Source of the DNA: Sipunculus nudus
Taxonomy: Eukaryota; Annelida; Sipuncula; Golfingiida; Sipunculidae
Assembly (NCBI GenBank): GCA_026874595.1
Contig: CM049319.1
Span: 13,857,601-13,921,600, forward strand
Reading direction: 5' to 3'
Length of the DNA stretch: 64,000 bases
Under the pieces are notes generated by a model, which was given only the letters and a program-made list of their open reading frames with translations, had not been told where the DNA came from and ran no database searches. A program made the translations under genes and the position numbers. Positions 30,201-45,500 of this stretch are shown piece by piece (the first letter of the stretch is position 1; the number at the start of each line of letters is the position of its first letter).

Positions 30201-33200
30201 ATTAGAAAGAAGCACGGTTGATGTGCAGTCACAAGAAAAAGTCTGGATATTGTCATTTGTACTGAAGAGTGTAGACCTTGTCTGTCTTATTTGCCAGGTT
30301 AAGCCTGATGTGACATGACACGTCTGTGCACTCATGGTCATGAAATATATACATGGCACTCCTAACCCCCCCCCCCCCCCCCAAACCACACATACATACA
30401 CACATGCTACCACTCATGTCAGCACATGTGTATAAATTCTACTATAATCTGAGGATTTGCGTGTGGTAACAAAAAAACATTAATCTGCTCTAAACTTTAC
30501 CAGTGCATGTCCCTTTGCCACCAAAAACTCTCCGCAGATAGACTTTTGCCTGGATGCTGTCCTCTGAGTAATTCCTGTCACATCCCACACCCTTATTGAA
30601 TCTTGACAGATTTATTTCACTCATGGGGGCCACCATTTTGCATACAAGCTAAAACCCAGGCATCACAGGTCATATGTAGACATTATGGGTAATCCACTAG
30701 TCTATAAAATCTTATTCAGATTAACCTTGAAAATTGAGGTCAGTAGACTAATTTTCTTGTATTTTAATTTTCAGTCCTCAGGGAATTAAGTATGAAAAGG
30801 CATTAGAATGGAGAGTACCTGTGGTGAACATGACCTGGCTCAATGATGTGTTGCTAGGCAACCTGGAAGCAGTGAAACTACCAGTCAATTCTCGATACAA
30901 ACAGTTCACTTCAGAGGATCCATTCATCATTGATCCTTATCGCATGGCACACCTTATGGGTAGGTAGAAAATATAGGTCTATCTTGGTTTCTTATTTTCT
31001 GAAATTATTGTACAATTAACAAACTGTTTTAGGTATGTCTCTTTTGTGTAGATTATCCTAAGAAATTAATATTTCAGGGTAACTTCAATGTGACCTCTAC
31101 CTAACATCAATATTGCCTGCACCAGTTGTATTAATAGTATTAGTCTTTTAGCATCCTATAATATAATAGTTTCATCACATGCAATATTAGATAGGTATGG
31201 AAATCCTGAACACTAGGCATAAAAATATGCAGGCATGACCTGCTTAGCTATTGGTAAAATCACATCAGCATGAAAAAAAACATTAAATAAGTTCTTCTTA
31301 ATTAGACTTCATGATCAGTGATTTAGTTAGTTATGAGCAACAATTAAAAAAATTGTTGGTCATATTGCAGAATGAATATTGAGGTTATATACTTGATTCA
31401 TTGCTTTTGCAGAGGGCTGGAAAACGCCCCTTAGAATTCCTAAGGATGCATGGAAGGTAAGGATATATTTGTATTCTAATAAATAGTGTTTACATGTTTA
31501 CATCCTTCAAGACTTTGCAGCTGCTGTATGTTGGCCAGGCATGCCTTTATATGGAGTAGAGTGTGATGACTATTTTCTTCCTCTTCTTCCTCCCTAGTGG
31601 GACGTGCATTGCTGGTTGTTGGCTTGGCTGCTCACTGAATGACAATATTGATAATTTTGAATTTAACAAACCTGAAACTTTTTACTGAATCAAAGTCCTC
31701 TTGAGGCAGCCTGGGATGGGGGGGGGGGGGTAGCATTCTCTGAGACAACCCCCCCCCCCTTGTAAAAACCATCCGAAGTCAGGACAATGAAATAATTTAA
31801 TTACATCAGTACATATACACAATATCAGTCATCCACTAGCTTTAGTCAGTTATGAACATATCTGTACCTACTGATTTTGGGTATGGTTCTTTATGCAGCT
31901 GACACCTTTCCATCACTCATAATTATCAGTTAGTGACTTCTGTTTTTGGAACTACTGATATCAAAAGGACTGACTGAAGATGTAAGAGCCCTCTGAGTGC
32001 TCCAGTTGGTAGGATCTCAGATCCTTGCCATTGGTGCTCCCTAGGCGTGAATTTTTTTCGAGCTTTTTAGACGAAGATGCCATCCAGCCAAGTAGCCAAG
32101 CAGAGAGTTGGTCTAGCCACTAGCATGCCCTGGAGACTGAGGAGAGTTGTTGGAGGAATCCAGATAAATAAAGCCCCACACTCACATCATAGTAACATCA
32201 TCAGCAGAAAATATTGCTGAAGAAGTACTACAACTTGGGTGTGGGGCTGTAGTAATCTTGACTCCTCCAATGGCTCTTCAAAAGGATACAAGTCAGTTTT
32301 AAAGTTATACATATTAAATGTTTGATAAGTTCTAATGAGGTTGACCAAATGAAAAAAATGCTCCCCATATATCTCAGACTCTTGATTTATATTTTCATTT
32401 ATACTTATTTCAGAGATACAACCCAATTATACCACTACAGAGGATTCAACCATTGAAGAGAAAATCTGATGAGAACTCTCTACAAGCGGCCAAACGGCCA
32501 AGGTAAAAAATAAAAAGTGATTGGAATTCAGATTTTGTACAGTCACAAAGCATTTCTCACCATCTGAATGGGAAACTAATTTGTGAAACGGAGATATACA
32601 CAGCTGTTGTTGTTAGAGTGCATAACTCATCTTTTACCCTAAATTTTGTGAATATGTAAAATAATTTGAGAAAACAAGGTAACAACAAGATGGTGGATTT
32701 TTATCATGTAAGGGTGTATAAAAAGTAGAAAAATTCTTAAATTCTGCATATGGCTGTGTTAATGTGCCATTTAGGGGTAGTAATCCATTATAATTATTAT
32801 TATTATTCAAGGTTAAACTTAGAGACTGGTGGTCCCCACCCTGATGGCAGACCTTGTGTATTGATAACAGGAATACCTAGAGGCCGAGCCGAGGATCTCT
32901 CTAAAGTAAGTTAAACCTTTTTGATGTAACCGTCCATCTGTTAGTTTTTGCTTTCTTTTGTACATTTCCTCTAGAACCGTTTATGTGAAATTTATGTGAA
33001 ATTTTCTTCAAATCTGGTCTCTCTGTAAGGTGTGTTCTTTTGAATTCAGAACCATAAGATATCCATTATGACCCCCAGGAATTCAGAACCATAAGATATC
33101 CATTATGACCCCCAGGAATCTGTCTTGGAATTCAGATTGCATTAACTTAAGAACTAATAAAGAAACAGCTGTGGGCAACAGCAGGCTAAAGATTGTCAAC

Positions 33201-36200
33201 TATGAGATACATTACTATATAGAATCTTATAACTGTCAGAAATATGATACATTGTCTTTGAACTCTTTTAATAACAATGCCTAATTGAGACAAGGTCCCA
33301 GTCATTTCAAGTCTACCAAAATATAATCATGGTCTATGCATCAGTTTGTGTAGGGCTGATCTATAACATTTGAATCCCCCTTCCTAAGGTACAGGTTTCT
33401 GATGCACATTTTTCACTCCAGAGCCATGGGCATTATGCTGAGCATGTCCTGTTGGACTTCTGAAATTATTAATTATTTAAGATATCTTCCTTGTATAAAT
33501 GGACTGCAAGGTTGGCCATAGAAAGAAAGACAATTAGCGGTGATCCCAGATTATGGAAAGGGCAGGCTATGAACCCAGCTAGGGTAGAACCAGTTGCATT
33601 TAAAAGTCTCTTTGAACATTTATGTTATGTTCTAGAGTTTATATAAATATAACCTCTTAAGTAAAGATATCTGGATTGATTTTTTCACTGTTTTCTTTAT
33701 ATTTTAACAGGAAGTTGAGAGACTAGGTGGCCATATTGCTTCCTGTGGTAAGGAATGTACACATTTGGTGGCTCGGGGCATCGCTCGCACAGTCAAGTTC
33801 CTCACAGCCATCAGTAAATGCCGATACATAGTCTCACCTGATTGGCTGGTACAGTGTAGTCGGGAAAAACGCTTCTCAGGTGAGTCATATTGAGCTTATC
33901 TCTTCTGTTGACTATTTCAGTTTTGGTGATATTTAATTTATACATAATAAAAATTTAACCTATGCAATAAATTGTTTAGATAAAGTTTTATATATAGTAA
34001 AACTACCCTTCTGTGTATGCATTTGATGTAAAGTTATATGATATAGCACTGGAAAAAAGCAGAGAAGAAAATTTTCTTTAGTAATATTATCAGAAAGGTG
34101 TGCATTTAAGATTTCAGCTTTGTAATTTTGAGATTCAAGATGAAAGATTGTTTGTGTGTATATGTGTTTGTGTTATATATCATGTGAAGGCATTGTATCC
34201 ACAGATACATTTATATATTTTTTTCTCTCCAGATGAAACTCCGTTTCTTCTTAGAGATGATAAGATGGAAAGAGAGTTCAAGTTTTCTTTATTAGAAAGC
34301 ATGCGCAGAGCAAAATTGAGACCAGTCTTCAAGGTAGGAACAAATTCAAGAAACTTGAATGATAGGAGAAATTTGAGTAACATCATGACTGAGAAACTTG
34401 TATTTAGTTGTAGTTTTGTATATATAATATATATTGTCCAGCAAACTCTATTTGTCTGTTGAACTCTAAATACCTAAAACTTATCTGCTAAAAATACCCT
34501 TCATTAAAAAAGGTGGACAGGGATGGTTAAACAAAATATAGTTTTGTATAAGGTTAAAAAAGTACCTACATTACATATTTATAGAATTTTGATAATAGTA
34601 CAAGTCGGCAACAAAATTATAATCCAAGGGCCTGATTATGTCAACTTTAATTCTGAATGTTCTGAAATCATTGTCTATGATATACTTCAGTTGGCTTCAT
34701 AACCTATGGTTAAAATTTCACAATTGGTAAATTTTCAGTTTTGCGAGGTTTCCATTTCATGAGTGCACTGTAAAATAACTTATAATATAGTATATCAGTT
34801 ATTTTATGATATAATTATATATAATTAAATAATGTGTGAAAATAGTAACAATTGCAGAGGGACTTGAGTGAACATCAAACGAGTTGAAATTATTGTTCAC
34901 TAAATATTGCCAGGAAATTTGAAATAATAGCCATCTTTGATTTATAAGTAACGTACAAGATCTATATCTGTTATAATTTATAACATTATTCTTTTTACTT
35001 TCCACTTTGCTTCGACAATGGGGCTTCCTATTTCAATTATTTTGCTTACACAAATATTGTGAATTGGAAACCATCACGAACAAAAAGGCTTCAGTTTCAG
35101 TCTTGTTTTGTGGTCAGTGTAGTGATGCTTAAGAATTGGAAAATTATTTTTAGGGTTTCATGTTCTACATCACACCAAGTACTGAACCTAGAGTAACAGT
35201 TCTACAAGAGATACTTGAAAATGCTGGTGGAGAACTTGTCAAGCGGAGGCCAAACGTCAAAACTATCTCCAGTCATCGTGATAACCAGGTGAGAGACAGA
35301 GAAAAATGAAGAGTTTGTTAAAATAGCTATGTTTTGTACAGATGTGTGTATATGTTTATATGAGGGGAAATATGGATATGGTTTAAAATTATTAAGGAAA
35401 CTTATGTGAAAATAGAGGGCCAGTTAGAAAAATAAGAAATAATGCCTCCTATATTTTGAATTTTTCATTTTATTTTAAATGCTAATACGAAGGTTAGGAA
35501 TTGGTAGTAATTTCATGATGGATCATCAGTAATAATTAGGTTGACCTCTACCTACCAGTTATCAGAAATAATTGGTTATTTAAGAGGAAGAAATTTCTGA
35601 CCATATACAGACCTGTATATTTTCTCAACTGATGTAAAGGCCTACATGATTATAATATGTGTAGTCCCCTGTTAATTAATTAATAAACACAGACTCTTCT
35701 AGAATCAAATAAAAGCCTACAATTCATCATCCAAAAGCCATAGTAAACTTTGTAATTGATTGAGGCACTGCAAGATTGATGATCAGACAGGTTGACATCA
35801 GCTGATCAGTCATTGATTATTATTGATTATCGCCCATCACTACTCATATGGCATAGTGTGACCTTTTCCTTGATATTTATTTTAATTTTACCTGCTATTT
35901 AAACATTCTTATGATGGATCAGGCATCTGGCAGCTTAGTCAGTGATACATCCCTGTTTTATCTCATCTTTGTTTCCAGGGTAACCCACTCTTTATCATCA
36001 TCACCTGCGAAAATGACCTTCACATCTGTCAGGATCTCAAGAGACATAATATACGTAAGTCAGATTCTGTAAAAAATATCAAAATATAGTGAATATTATT
36101 GCTAAGGTAATTAGGAAGTATTAAAATACAGTAATCAGGCACATGTGAGTGATATGATATCAGTCGATCTATAAATTCTTCACAAAAGTGAATCGTGTTT

Positions 36201-36596
36201 AGATACTATAATGTCTAATTTTTTTGCCCATTATATATGACGGTTGCCATAAAAAGCAAATTATTATGAAATTAAATAAATTTTCAAAGGTAAGTTATGT
36301 ATGCTTGTTAGATTTTAAATAATCCCACTTTAACAGTACAGATGAAAAATTGAATCATTACATAAAGTCAGCAAAATGAGTTTAGATTGAAAGCTTTGAT
36401 GAGACATGTATATAATTAAACTGTTTGTCTCCTAAGTGTCAGATGTATACAATGCTGAGTTCATCCTGGCGTGGGTTGTAATTTTGTAATTTAAATATTG
36501 GTCTTCTATGTTTCAGATGTATATAACGCTGAGTTTATCCTGACGGGGGTTTTAAGACAACAGGTGGAGTATAGCCCGTACATCATAGAATTCTGA
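6225..36596 (+). CDS. PAXIP1: PAXIP1/PTIP, six-BRCT adaptor protein (19 exons, 5' exon missing)
   Basis: Nuclear scaffold protein. In characterised animals it joins DNA damage signalling (binding phosphorylated SQ motifs through its C-terminal BRCT pair, working with 53BP1) to the MLL3/MLL4-UTX H3K4 methyltransferase complexes. Coding exons: 6225-6362, 9423-9477, 11304-11359, 11932-12045, 14703-15260, 19777-19921, 23337-23428, 28271-28366, 29517-29651, 29990-30111, 30775-30959, 31413-31456, 32414-32502, 32812-32905, 33711-33879, 34233-34333, 35154-35288, 35979-36054, 36517-36596. They sum to 2484 nt, all phases agree, and they give 827 residues plus stop. BRCT1 lies at about residues 1-64, BRCT2 73-150, BRCT3 355-450, BRCT4 464-540, BRCT5 620-695 and BRCT6 732-827. 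Motifs shared with vertebrate PTIP include LRNITN-like [20 protein letters not shown] and [10 protein letters not shown]. The linker between BRCT2 and BRCT3 is short and lacks the glutamine-rich tract of vertebrates. The initiator exon (about 25 residues) was not found. Confidence 0.95.
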
Positions 36597-39500
36597 AAGC
36601 ATGACAACTGTACATAGTTCCAAACTGTGGCAGCTGATTAGTGCCTGAAATCATGTCAATAAACATGACCTGATTGGCTTCAGCTGCTGCTGGATTGTAA
36701 CCATGGTGATTCAGAACTGCTGGCCCTTCACACCATGGTAACCTGTGAGATTCTACCAACAAGGCAACTGATGGTGTGTCAGGATAAGAACATAGCTACT
36801 GACCAGTTTCAGACAACTTGGAATTTATAAAACTGTGGTAGTAGTGAAATTCTGGAAAGCCTAAATTTGTCTGTTTCAACCCCTTTGTAAACATAGAAAA
36901 TAGATAATGAAAAAGATCTGTGACCAAGGCAGCTATGAGAAGAAAGAACAATAGCAACTGTGAGAAGTCAGAAACCATTGAAATGAAGAGACTTCTGATG
37001 CCAGTGGGAGACACTGATTTTTGTGGTAACAGAAGTAAATTCTAACGGCCACATATAATGATTATGAGGCCCTAGAAGTAGCTTATGGATGTTTGAAGCA
37101 ATGAAACTTGAAAAACAGTAGTAACCCAATCTGGTCGGCACAACATCTTCGACAAGGCAGACTGCTTGGAACCATCCAAGCATGCTTTTCTGCTGCTCAC
37201 AACCATGAATATTCATTAGTCTTAATGAATAACTTTTTTTGGTCATACAGGGGGTGTTGCTGAGAACTATTTTTGTAGTCATTATGATGATATAATAATT
37301 TGTATAGAGTCATTGTATCTGAAAACTAACCATGCTGTAATTGATGTCTGTTTTGTATAATATTTACAAAGAAAAATGGCTGTATATTTAATGTTACTCT
37401 TCATTAATCACAATGGCTGTAGACATTACATAAGTTTTCTTGCATTCAGTCTGATCTAACATGTTTACAGAATTGTGTGCCAGTGAAAAAATATTTATAG
37501 AATTATATAGTGTGAAATATGCTTCTTTTGAGCAATTAAAAAAAAAAATTCCCCATACCAGCATTCTTAAAAAATAATCCAATGTGAAAAAACTTAAATT
37601 ATTTCCTTTGTCAAGGAGAGTATGGCATTTTTAAGTTTATACATGTACATGTATATGTTTGATATTTTATTTGATATTTTATACTTGTTTTTGATTATAA
37701 CATTGAATACCTTCCTTCCACACAGAGAGAATGTATATTTTAATTTTGGTGCAAATATATTTTTTGTTGTAAAATTATATAAATTAAGGGTACAGTCCAT
37801 ACTGTAGAAAATATTTTGCTTATAGCTTTTTGATGTTCAATGATGGAAAAAGATGCCATTACAGACCATGATTTAGATCCCTATTCCATCATCTATGTCA
37901 CATTGCATGTCTGATACCAAGACGTCAGAATAAAATAGAATAACTCAAGAGCTGTTAAAGCACAAACGGTCAGAGGGAGGTCAGCAAGTGTATTAAAAAA
38001 TCATGCATATTTAAAAATTTCACTTTAGAAAAAAAATGAACAAAAGTTTGAGCCATAGTCAGTGTTCAGTAGTATTGTTGCTAGTCTTTATGTCTTGCTT
38101 GAGTACATGGGGTCAAACAAGTCTTTCATTATCATTGAAGGATATGCAAAATCACTAACAATCTCTGGGCATAGTCGTGAATGTGTTTTCAAATGGTAAT
38201 ATGTATGATATGCTTGGGCATGCAGTTAATTACTAAAATCTTAGCTGATCACTCCCTTACAAATTTTTCAGTGTGAAACCCAGCTAGAGGTTTCCCATTT
38301 TGATATTGCAGTTAGACTCTGACCTGCTAATTTTAATGCCAGTGTATTTTCAATTAATGAAATGCAAACACAGATATGTTTTAATATTATCATAGACAAA
38401 TTTGATATTATTTACAATCGCAAATGGACTGCATATGCTTTTGAACTGCACATGTAACATTTTGCACTTCTCAGTTTTTTACCCAAACTCTTAATATTTT
38501 ATTTTGCAACATGAAAATTCATTGATGACCCTGAGTTTACAAAGTATTTTTCAAAGTATCAGAATTCCTTGTGTTATATGGGAAATTATGGAATATTTGA
38601 TTAATTTTCAGAACTCCGTTTCATTGCTATTTTTTTTTCAAAATCCTATGTATTTCATCTAAATTGCATTTGCATACTGTTATAATTGTTGTCCTTTGAT
38701 GATACATTCAGTCTATATTGGCACATGTGCACTTTGCATATTCATGATTTAGATAACATCCTCTGATGTGCCATGTGCAATATGCAAATTCAATGTCTAG
38801 ATGAATCTGACATAAGAGAGAAGGATGTTGCTCAGTGAAGGCTTCCGCATTAATATATCGTGCAACTTAATTTCATTAATGTGGGGAATAAATGCTCTTA
38901 GGGAACATGTGTATATTATTGGTGTATTCGAGTGCCAATTGTGGATCTGATCTAGTTCAGATTATTTCTAACACTTTATGTGCTTATTGTATATTGAGGA
39001 TCGTGTATTTATCTGCTTATGTAATTGTAATATGTCTGTCTGTTGCCAAGAACCAGAAAAAATTGGTCAGGATATGTACAAATACACAGTGGATTGCCAA
39101 AGAGTATGGTGACATGACAGAAACAAGCACTGTTTTTTTTCCATGACATGTCTAGTCTAAATAAGATTTTATTGTAACTCATCTCTTACTGTATAACAAC
39201 GAGACCTTGTCCATCACACTAGTGACATCTGTCGGTGGCGACTGACATACACCCTTCCGCTTGGGGTCGTACTACTCATAACGAACCTCTTCCAGTAAGG
39301 CAATGTGGGACGGCCGGGACTACTTGTCTCAAATTTCTAACTTTAAAATCAGTTAAAAAGACCGTACATTTCACATGCACATGCTTACAACATGTTGCTT
39401 ATTCCGTGGAGTCCTTACCACAAAAATCAGTCAAGATTATGTTTAATGTCTTAAACAAGTCTTCTCCAGCGCACATGAACAGACTACATTACCCTCTGCA

Positions 39501-42500
39501 CTATACATTTACACCTACGCCGGTGATGCATCGTGGTCCTGTAGTTCAGTGTAGTTTTAAAAAAAGGCAGCAATCAATACTGAATCCTTCCCATACAAAA
39601 GCAATAAGATTTGCACCAACAGAATTTGAACTATTGTTGAGATATGTATGTTAAAATGATTGGTTATTGGTGTGTTCAAACTGTTTTATTGTAATATCTC
39701 TTAGCTTGGCAGTTTCAGGTGATTTTTGTAAAGGCTGATCACCCTGGGTGTACAGTTCCAGAGTAAAGTTAGGTGGCGCCACCTGTGATCTACACCAACA
39801 ATATCAGTATTGAGTTTGTTTCCTGCACATTTGGTCATCTGTCAGTTAATCCCTTGATGCGGTCGTGCGTCATCTTTCTCACAAAACTGTGTACGATGCG
39901 TATGTTTAGCAAAGTTTGAGCAGACGAACTGGATGGCATCACCAAATTTTGTGTCATTTTATTGCGTTGTGTGTTTTTTGGCACTTAGGATAATATTACA
40001 CACGTTTCTCGTATTTTGGTCTGTTATGCGTCCAGGGGGAAGTCTGCCCCGACTCCCCTAAAAATAGATGTCAAAATTAACATGGGGACCAAATTGTTAA
40101 CACTGCATATGTATTATGTTTGTAGCTACGTATGTAGTTTGGAGACTTTGGGAAATAATATGCATGACACAACATTGAAGAGGGTATTGTATATATTTAT
40201 GACTCATTGCTATTATGTTTTTTCTTTTAACAACTGCTGACTTTAATATGTAGTGTTTTATCTGTAGTCATATTTCTTAATTATATTTTATACTGTAAGT
40301 GGATGTTTTGTATATTCTCTTCGTCGCCTGTAGCCTTTACGATGTGATGGTTGGCATATATAGGGTACACTTATTGATGAATATTAATCACATGACTAAT
40401 TTATCATATTAATGTATAATACCATGTTTATATCTGTATCTGTATTTATAAACCTGCTCAGTTCAAATGGCAGCTTTATGGTTATTGTTTTGCAGAGTGG
40501 TTTAAAGGGGCCCAATCACCTATCACTCCTTGATAAACTAAACCTATCCCTCCTTGATAAACATGGAGCTTTTATAAAAATAGGCCAGAAAACGTGGATA
40601 GCACCGCACACAGGCTGCTTGTTTTGTTTAAATCAACATGTTTATAATATGTGGGGACCCGCCAAAAATATCAAATCAAAGTCAACAAGGGCATCTGGTT
40701 ACAAGTCAGATAAGCCAGAGCTTGGCAAATGGCGTTTTGCAACAAGTGACCTTTCTACCTCTATATGTAACCTATCACCTTAGGTTACATGTTTTTCCAG
40801 TTTGTCAACATTGCTGTGTTTACAAACATGTTGTTGATAAACAAAACCATACATCCTTCACGGAGGCCTTATAAGAACTGTTCGTAACCATGATTACCCT
40901 TAGATTATAAATATATACACAGAGGAAACCAGAAATCACAAAATTCTTTTTCAAAATATAGGTGAATGAGCACCTTTAAGCATTTCAAAGAACTGCTTTT
41001 GTTTATAAACTAATCCCCCCCCCCTGTTAATTTCTCATGCAATTGTCAGATAGCCTGGTAACATGGAGATTGACATATCTGTAAGATTCCTTGAAGAAAT
41101 CGGATTTTAGAGTAGTGACGCCAAGCGACAACGACTGACATTTACTGTTCTGGGTCAGATCTGCCGAACCAAAGTTAGTCTCAAAGATGAAGTGATAACA
41201 TAAAAAGTATTGCATCTTTTCCCCTCAAATTCGACACACGTCTTTTTCACTTCTCACCGAGGTTTTGGAATAGTTCGAGTACAGGTGACCTTGACAGATT
41301 TTAAAGGTCAAACCTTCACAATTCTATGATTATTATGACCCCAATAACCTTGGAAGTACTGTGGATTTTCCCCTCAAATTTGACACACTAGTTCTTTCTG
41401 CTAATAGCTATGCTCTCTTGATCTTAAATTTTTGTGAACCCCATAAGTAATTAAGTTTGAATATTTTTCACTCAGACTTGACACACGTTGTTTCTATCAA
41501 GTTCTCGGAAGATTCCGAGTATTGCTGACCTTGTCCTTTAAGGTAAAATCTCCCTAAATATAGGGTCATTGTGATCCCAATAACTTATGAAGTACTGATT
41601 TTTCCATTTAATTTAAAAAAGTTTTTTTTTTTTTCACCAACTTCTTGGAAGTTTTAAAAGTGGTTACCTTGTCCTTATTAAAAGTGGTTACCTTGTCCTT
41701 AATCTTCAAGGTCAGATCTGCGGATTAATATGTTTTCCGAAACTCCATGCCGTTTGAGATCGTGCATATTTTCACCATGAAATTTTGGGATGGGATAGTG
41801 TGTGTGTGTGTGGGGGGGGGGGCATCTGTTTGTGCGCCTGCGAAAACAAAGCTTTTTTAGCTTTTTTTTCACACTTCAGGACCGCCTAAAATCAAAACCA
41901 CTCATCTGTTTTTAGCTCAGCTGACTATAAGTCATCTGAGCTATAGTCGTGGTCCATTGTCCGTCGTCCGTCCGTCTGTCCGTCCGTCCGTCCCTCCGTA
42001 GATGTGGCACGTTTTGAAACCGTAAGACCTAGGAATCAAAATTCGGCATAATGTTAGATGTCCCCAAGATCTCCTACCAAGCTGAAAACTGGGTCTTTGC
42101 GACTTCGTTCCTTTGAGAAATTAAGGAAAAACCTCAATTTTTTATTAAAAACCTATTTTCACACTTAAGGACGGCCTAATATCAAAATCACTCATCAGTT
42201 TTTTTTAGCTCAGCTGACTTTCAGTCATGCTGGGCTATAGCGATGGGTCTTTGTCCGTCGTCCTTCCGTCTGTCCGGCCGGCCGGCCGTCCGGCCGGCCG
42301 TCCGTCCGTTAGCAGGGCACAAATCGTAACCGTAGGGGCTAGGGCCATGAATCCTATGCAGTCTTAGAGGTTATAAAAAGATCTCCTTGCAAACCTGAAA
42401 TTAGGTCACTGCGACCTATATTCTCGAAGTTATGGGGTGTGTTTGCACCCCCCAGAAATAACTCTTTGAGACTAAATTTTCATCCCAAACTTTCCATCTT

Positions 42501-45500
42501 TCACATACAGCACACCTACCAACAGGGGAAGAACCATAATTTTTTTTAGGTCAAAAGGTCAAAGGTCAAGGTCACAGGAGCCTCTTCTTTGAAAAGCCTG
42601 TGGATGCATTTTAAGCCAACCCTTTCATCCCAATTCTTTGATTTTTAACATATAGCTCACCTACTAAGTTGGAGAAGAATCCTATAGATTTTGAGGTCAC
42701 AAGGTCAAAGGTCAGGGTCACAGGATCCACTTCTTTGAAAAGGTTGTGGACACATTTCAAGCTAGACTTTTCATTCCAAACCTTCCAGCACTGATATCGC
42801 TTCTCTGCCAACAGGGGAAAAGACCTGTTGATTTTGAGGTCAAAGGTCAAGTTCACAGCACCCACTTCTTGCGTGGAGTCATTTTCAGGCAAACTTTTCA
42901 ATCTGTACCTTCCATCTGTCATATATGGCTTACCTACCAATAAGGGAAGAAGCCTATTGATGTTGAGGTCAAAAAGTCAAAGGTCAAGGTCACAATATTT
43001 AATTGTTCTAAATGCTTGTGAGCATATTTCAAGTGTAACTGTTCAACCCAAACCTTCAGTCTTTCACATATGCCACATCTATGCATCACTCAGTTTGACT
43101 CAAACTTCATATTTATGGGTCTTTTTGCTTGAATAAATAACTTATTGATTTTGGGGTCAGCTGGTCAGCAGGTTAAATGTTGCAGGCCAAAGTTATTCAC
43201 CCATTGGTTGCCAAGTAATTACACCAGATTTAAGTGGTTAGTAGTTACCCATCATTTAAAAAGAATCCAGTTGATATATGGGCAAAAGGCCAAGGTCATA
43301 GGTCAGGGATGTTCACAATTACTTATTTTATAGACCATCTCTATTTTTCTTGTATATATAACCATCCCACTCCAGCTGGTACGTCTCCCTGTGTGGCTAT
43401 AATTGTGAGTGACACTGGTGACATATGACTCCCTTTTGTATCAGCCTATTAAGTGATAAGGCTCAGTGATAAGTACCTCGTTACTTCATAACAAAAACAC
43501 TGTTGTCAGAATGCTTCAGTCAGGCATTAAGACTTTGAGAGTATAGTATTAAGGTTTAGCTACTGATTTATAAGATGATGGGAACATTTTGCAGTTTATT
43601 TTATGGAATCCTAGCAATAAACTTAGTTTCCTAGATATCTGAATATTTTAATATATATCACCACATATAAAAGCAAGTGTTTGTTCTCATAATATGTGGA
43701 TGTGTACCTTGATTTAGGATGGCTTTTTGTTTTATTTCAAGACTCTTAGTCATGCTTTCTGCATTTCTTTTCTTTCAGGTTTGGCAGTTTACCTACCCTG
43801 CTGACCCCATTGAAAAGCAGAGTGATAATAAAAAATATTGGACTTACACTTTTTACAATTGCATATCTATAAATCTGATATGAGGGCCTGGACATGGCTT
43901 TTGAATTATTTTGGGCATTCATTACTGGATAATTTGCCCAAGTTTGGACTCTTATTGGAGAATGTGGGATATCAAATGTCATACTTGTCAGAAATCCATA
44001 ATGTCTGCCAGTTAGCCACCTTAGAAATTCATTCTTCAGTGCAGTTTCAGTAATTTTTCTTTAATGTTTGGTCTGATTTAGAGAATGTTTGTTGTCTGGT
44101 TTCAGACTTGTCAGAAGTCCAATATGGCCACCAGGCAACCATCTTTTAATTCCTTTTGATCATATTATCTCAAGAACAGTTAAAGTGAATGCAGTTGGAT
44201 GTATACTTATGTAATCTTGTAAAGGATTGGGTCAAATATTTCTGAATAAATATTACCATCATTTATAAAAGTGCAGTACAGTTGGCTTGTATTGAATAAA
44301 AATTCATACAGAAGCACCTGTTTCTCAATAATTCTTGCATGTATTTCCTTGATTTTTGCTATATAATTTGATCTTATATTTTCCCTTTGTGGTGTTCCTT
44401 TGAGACTGACAGGTTTCAAGCAAGCTGTTGGAATAGTTCCTGATAGCTTTACAATCATGCATTTTCCTCAGACCATCAATTCACTGTGTTTTTACCAGAC
44501 ATAGGTGATATATATTTCTGTTGTCATAGAAAATTTTCAACAAATTGGCAAATTGGTTCTTCAAAATTTGACTGGAAGTTGTGAATCTCAGTCCATGATG
44601 TCACAGGTCATGCTTGGCAGCTGAGCGTCATGACCCATGGGTCACTTGTCCTCATATATACCATAAATATTCCTCTATATATTTCCTATGTACATGCCAG
44701 AAATTATGTCTGTATTATATAATTCAAAAAAAGGTTATGGGCCCAAACATAATGCATTTTGTAAAAAATCAGGAAAGATACTTGTTCACTTAACACAAAA
44801 CATGTTAAAGCTATAGACTTTTTTCCAGTAATATAACTTTAATTAATCAAAATTAAATTGTATACCCAAAATTAGATCATAATCTTTCAAATTTTTTAAA
44901 ATATTAACAAAAATAAAAAAATTTGTACCTTAAATTTTGCCCAACTTTGACCATGGCACGTTTTTTTTCTGAAAGTACTGTGGATTTAATTTTCACAGCA
45001 TGTTTTTTGTTAGGATTTTGCCTGTTAACACCAAAAATTTGAAACCAGTTGATAAAAAAACTGTAGATTTTATTAAAGTTTTCAAGCACCATGTATTATA
45101 TTGTTTACATCTTGCAAGAAATCAGTTCCCCAGCTTCAGCTCTCAGTTCCTAAAATTTGGTATACAATTAGATGTTTCCAAAATCCCCTACCATGCCAAG
45201 AATTTGGTCACTAGGACTTAATACCTTCGAGATATTAATGAAAAACTTCATTTTTCCATTAAAAACCCATTGTTACACTTCAAGACTGCCTAATATCAAA
45301 ACCAGTGATCTGACTGTAATCATATATAATATACATATTTTTCTATACATTTTCTATGCACATGCCAAAAATGATGTCAGTATTGCGTAATTGTTTTAAG
45401 TTATGGGCCCAAACATAATGCACTTTGTAAAAAATCAAGAAATATATTTACTCCCTTAACAAGGGGATTGCTGAAGCTAGAGATTTTTTGTCAGGGATGT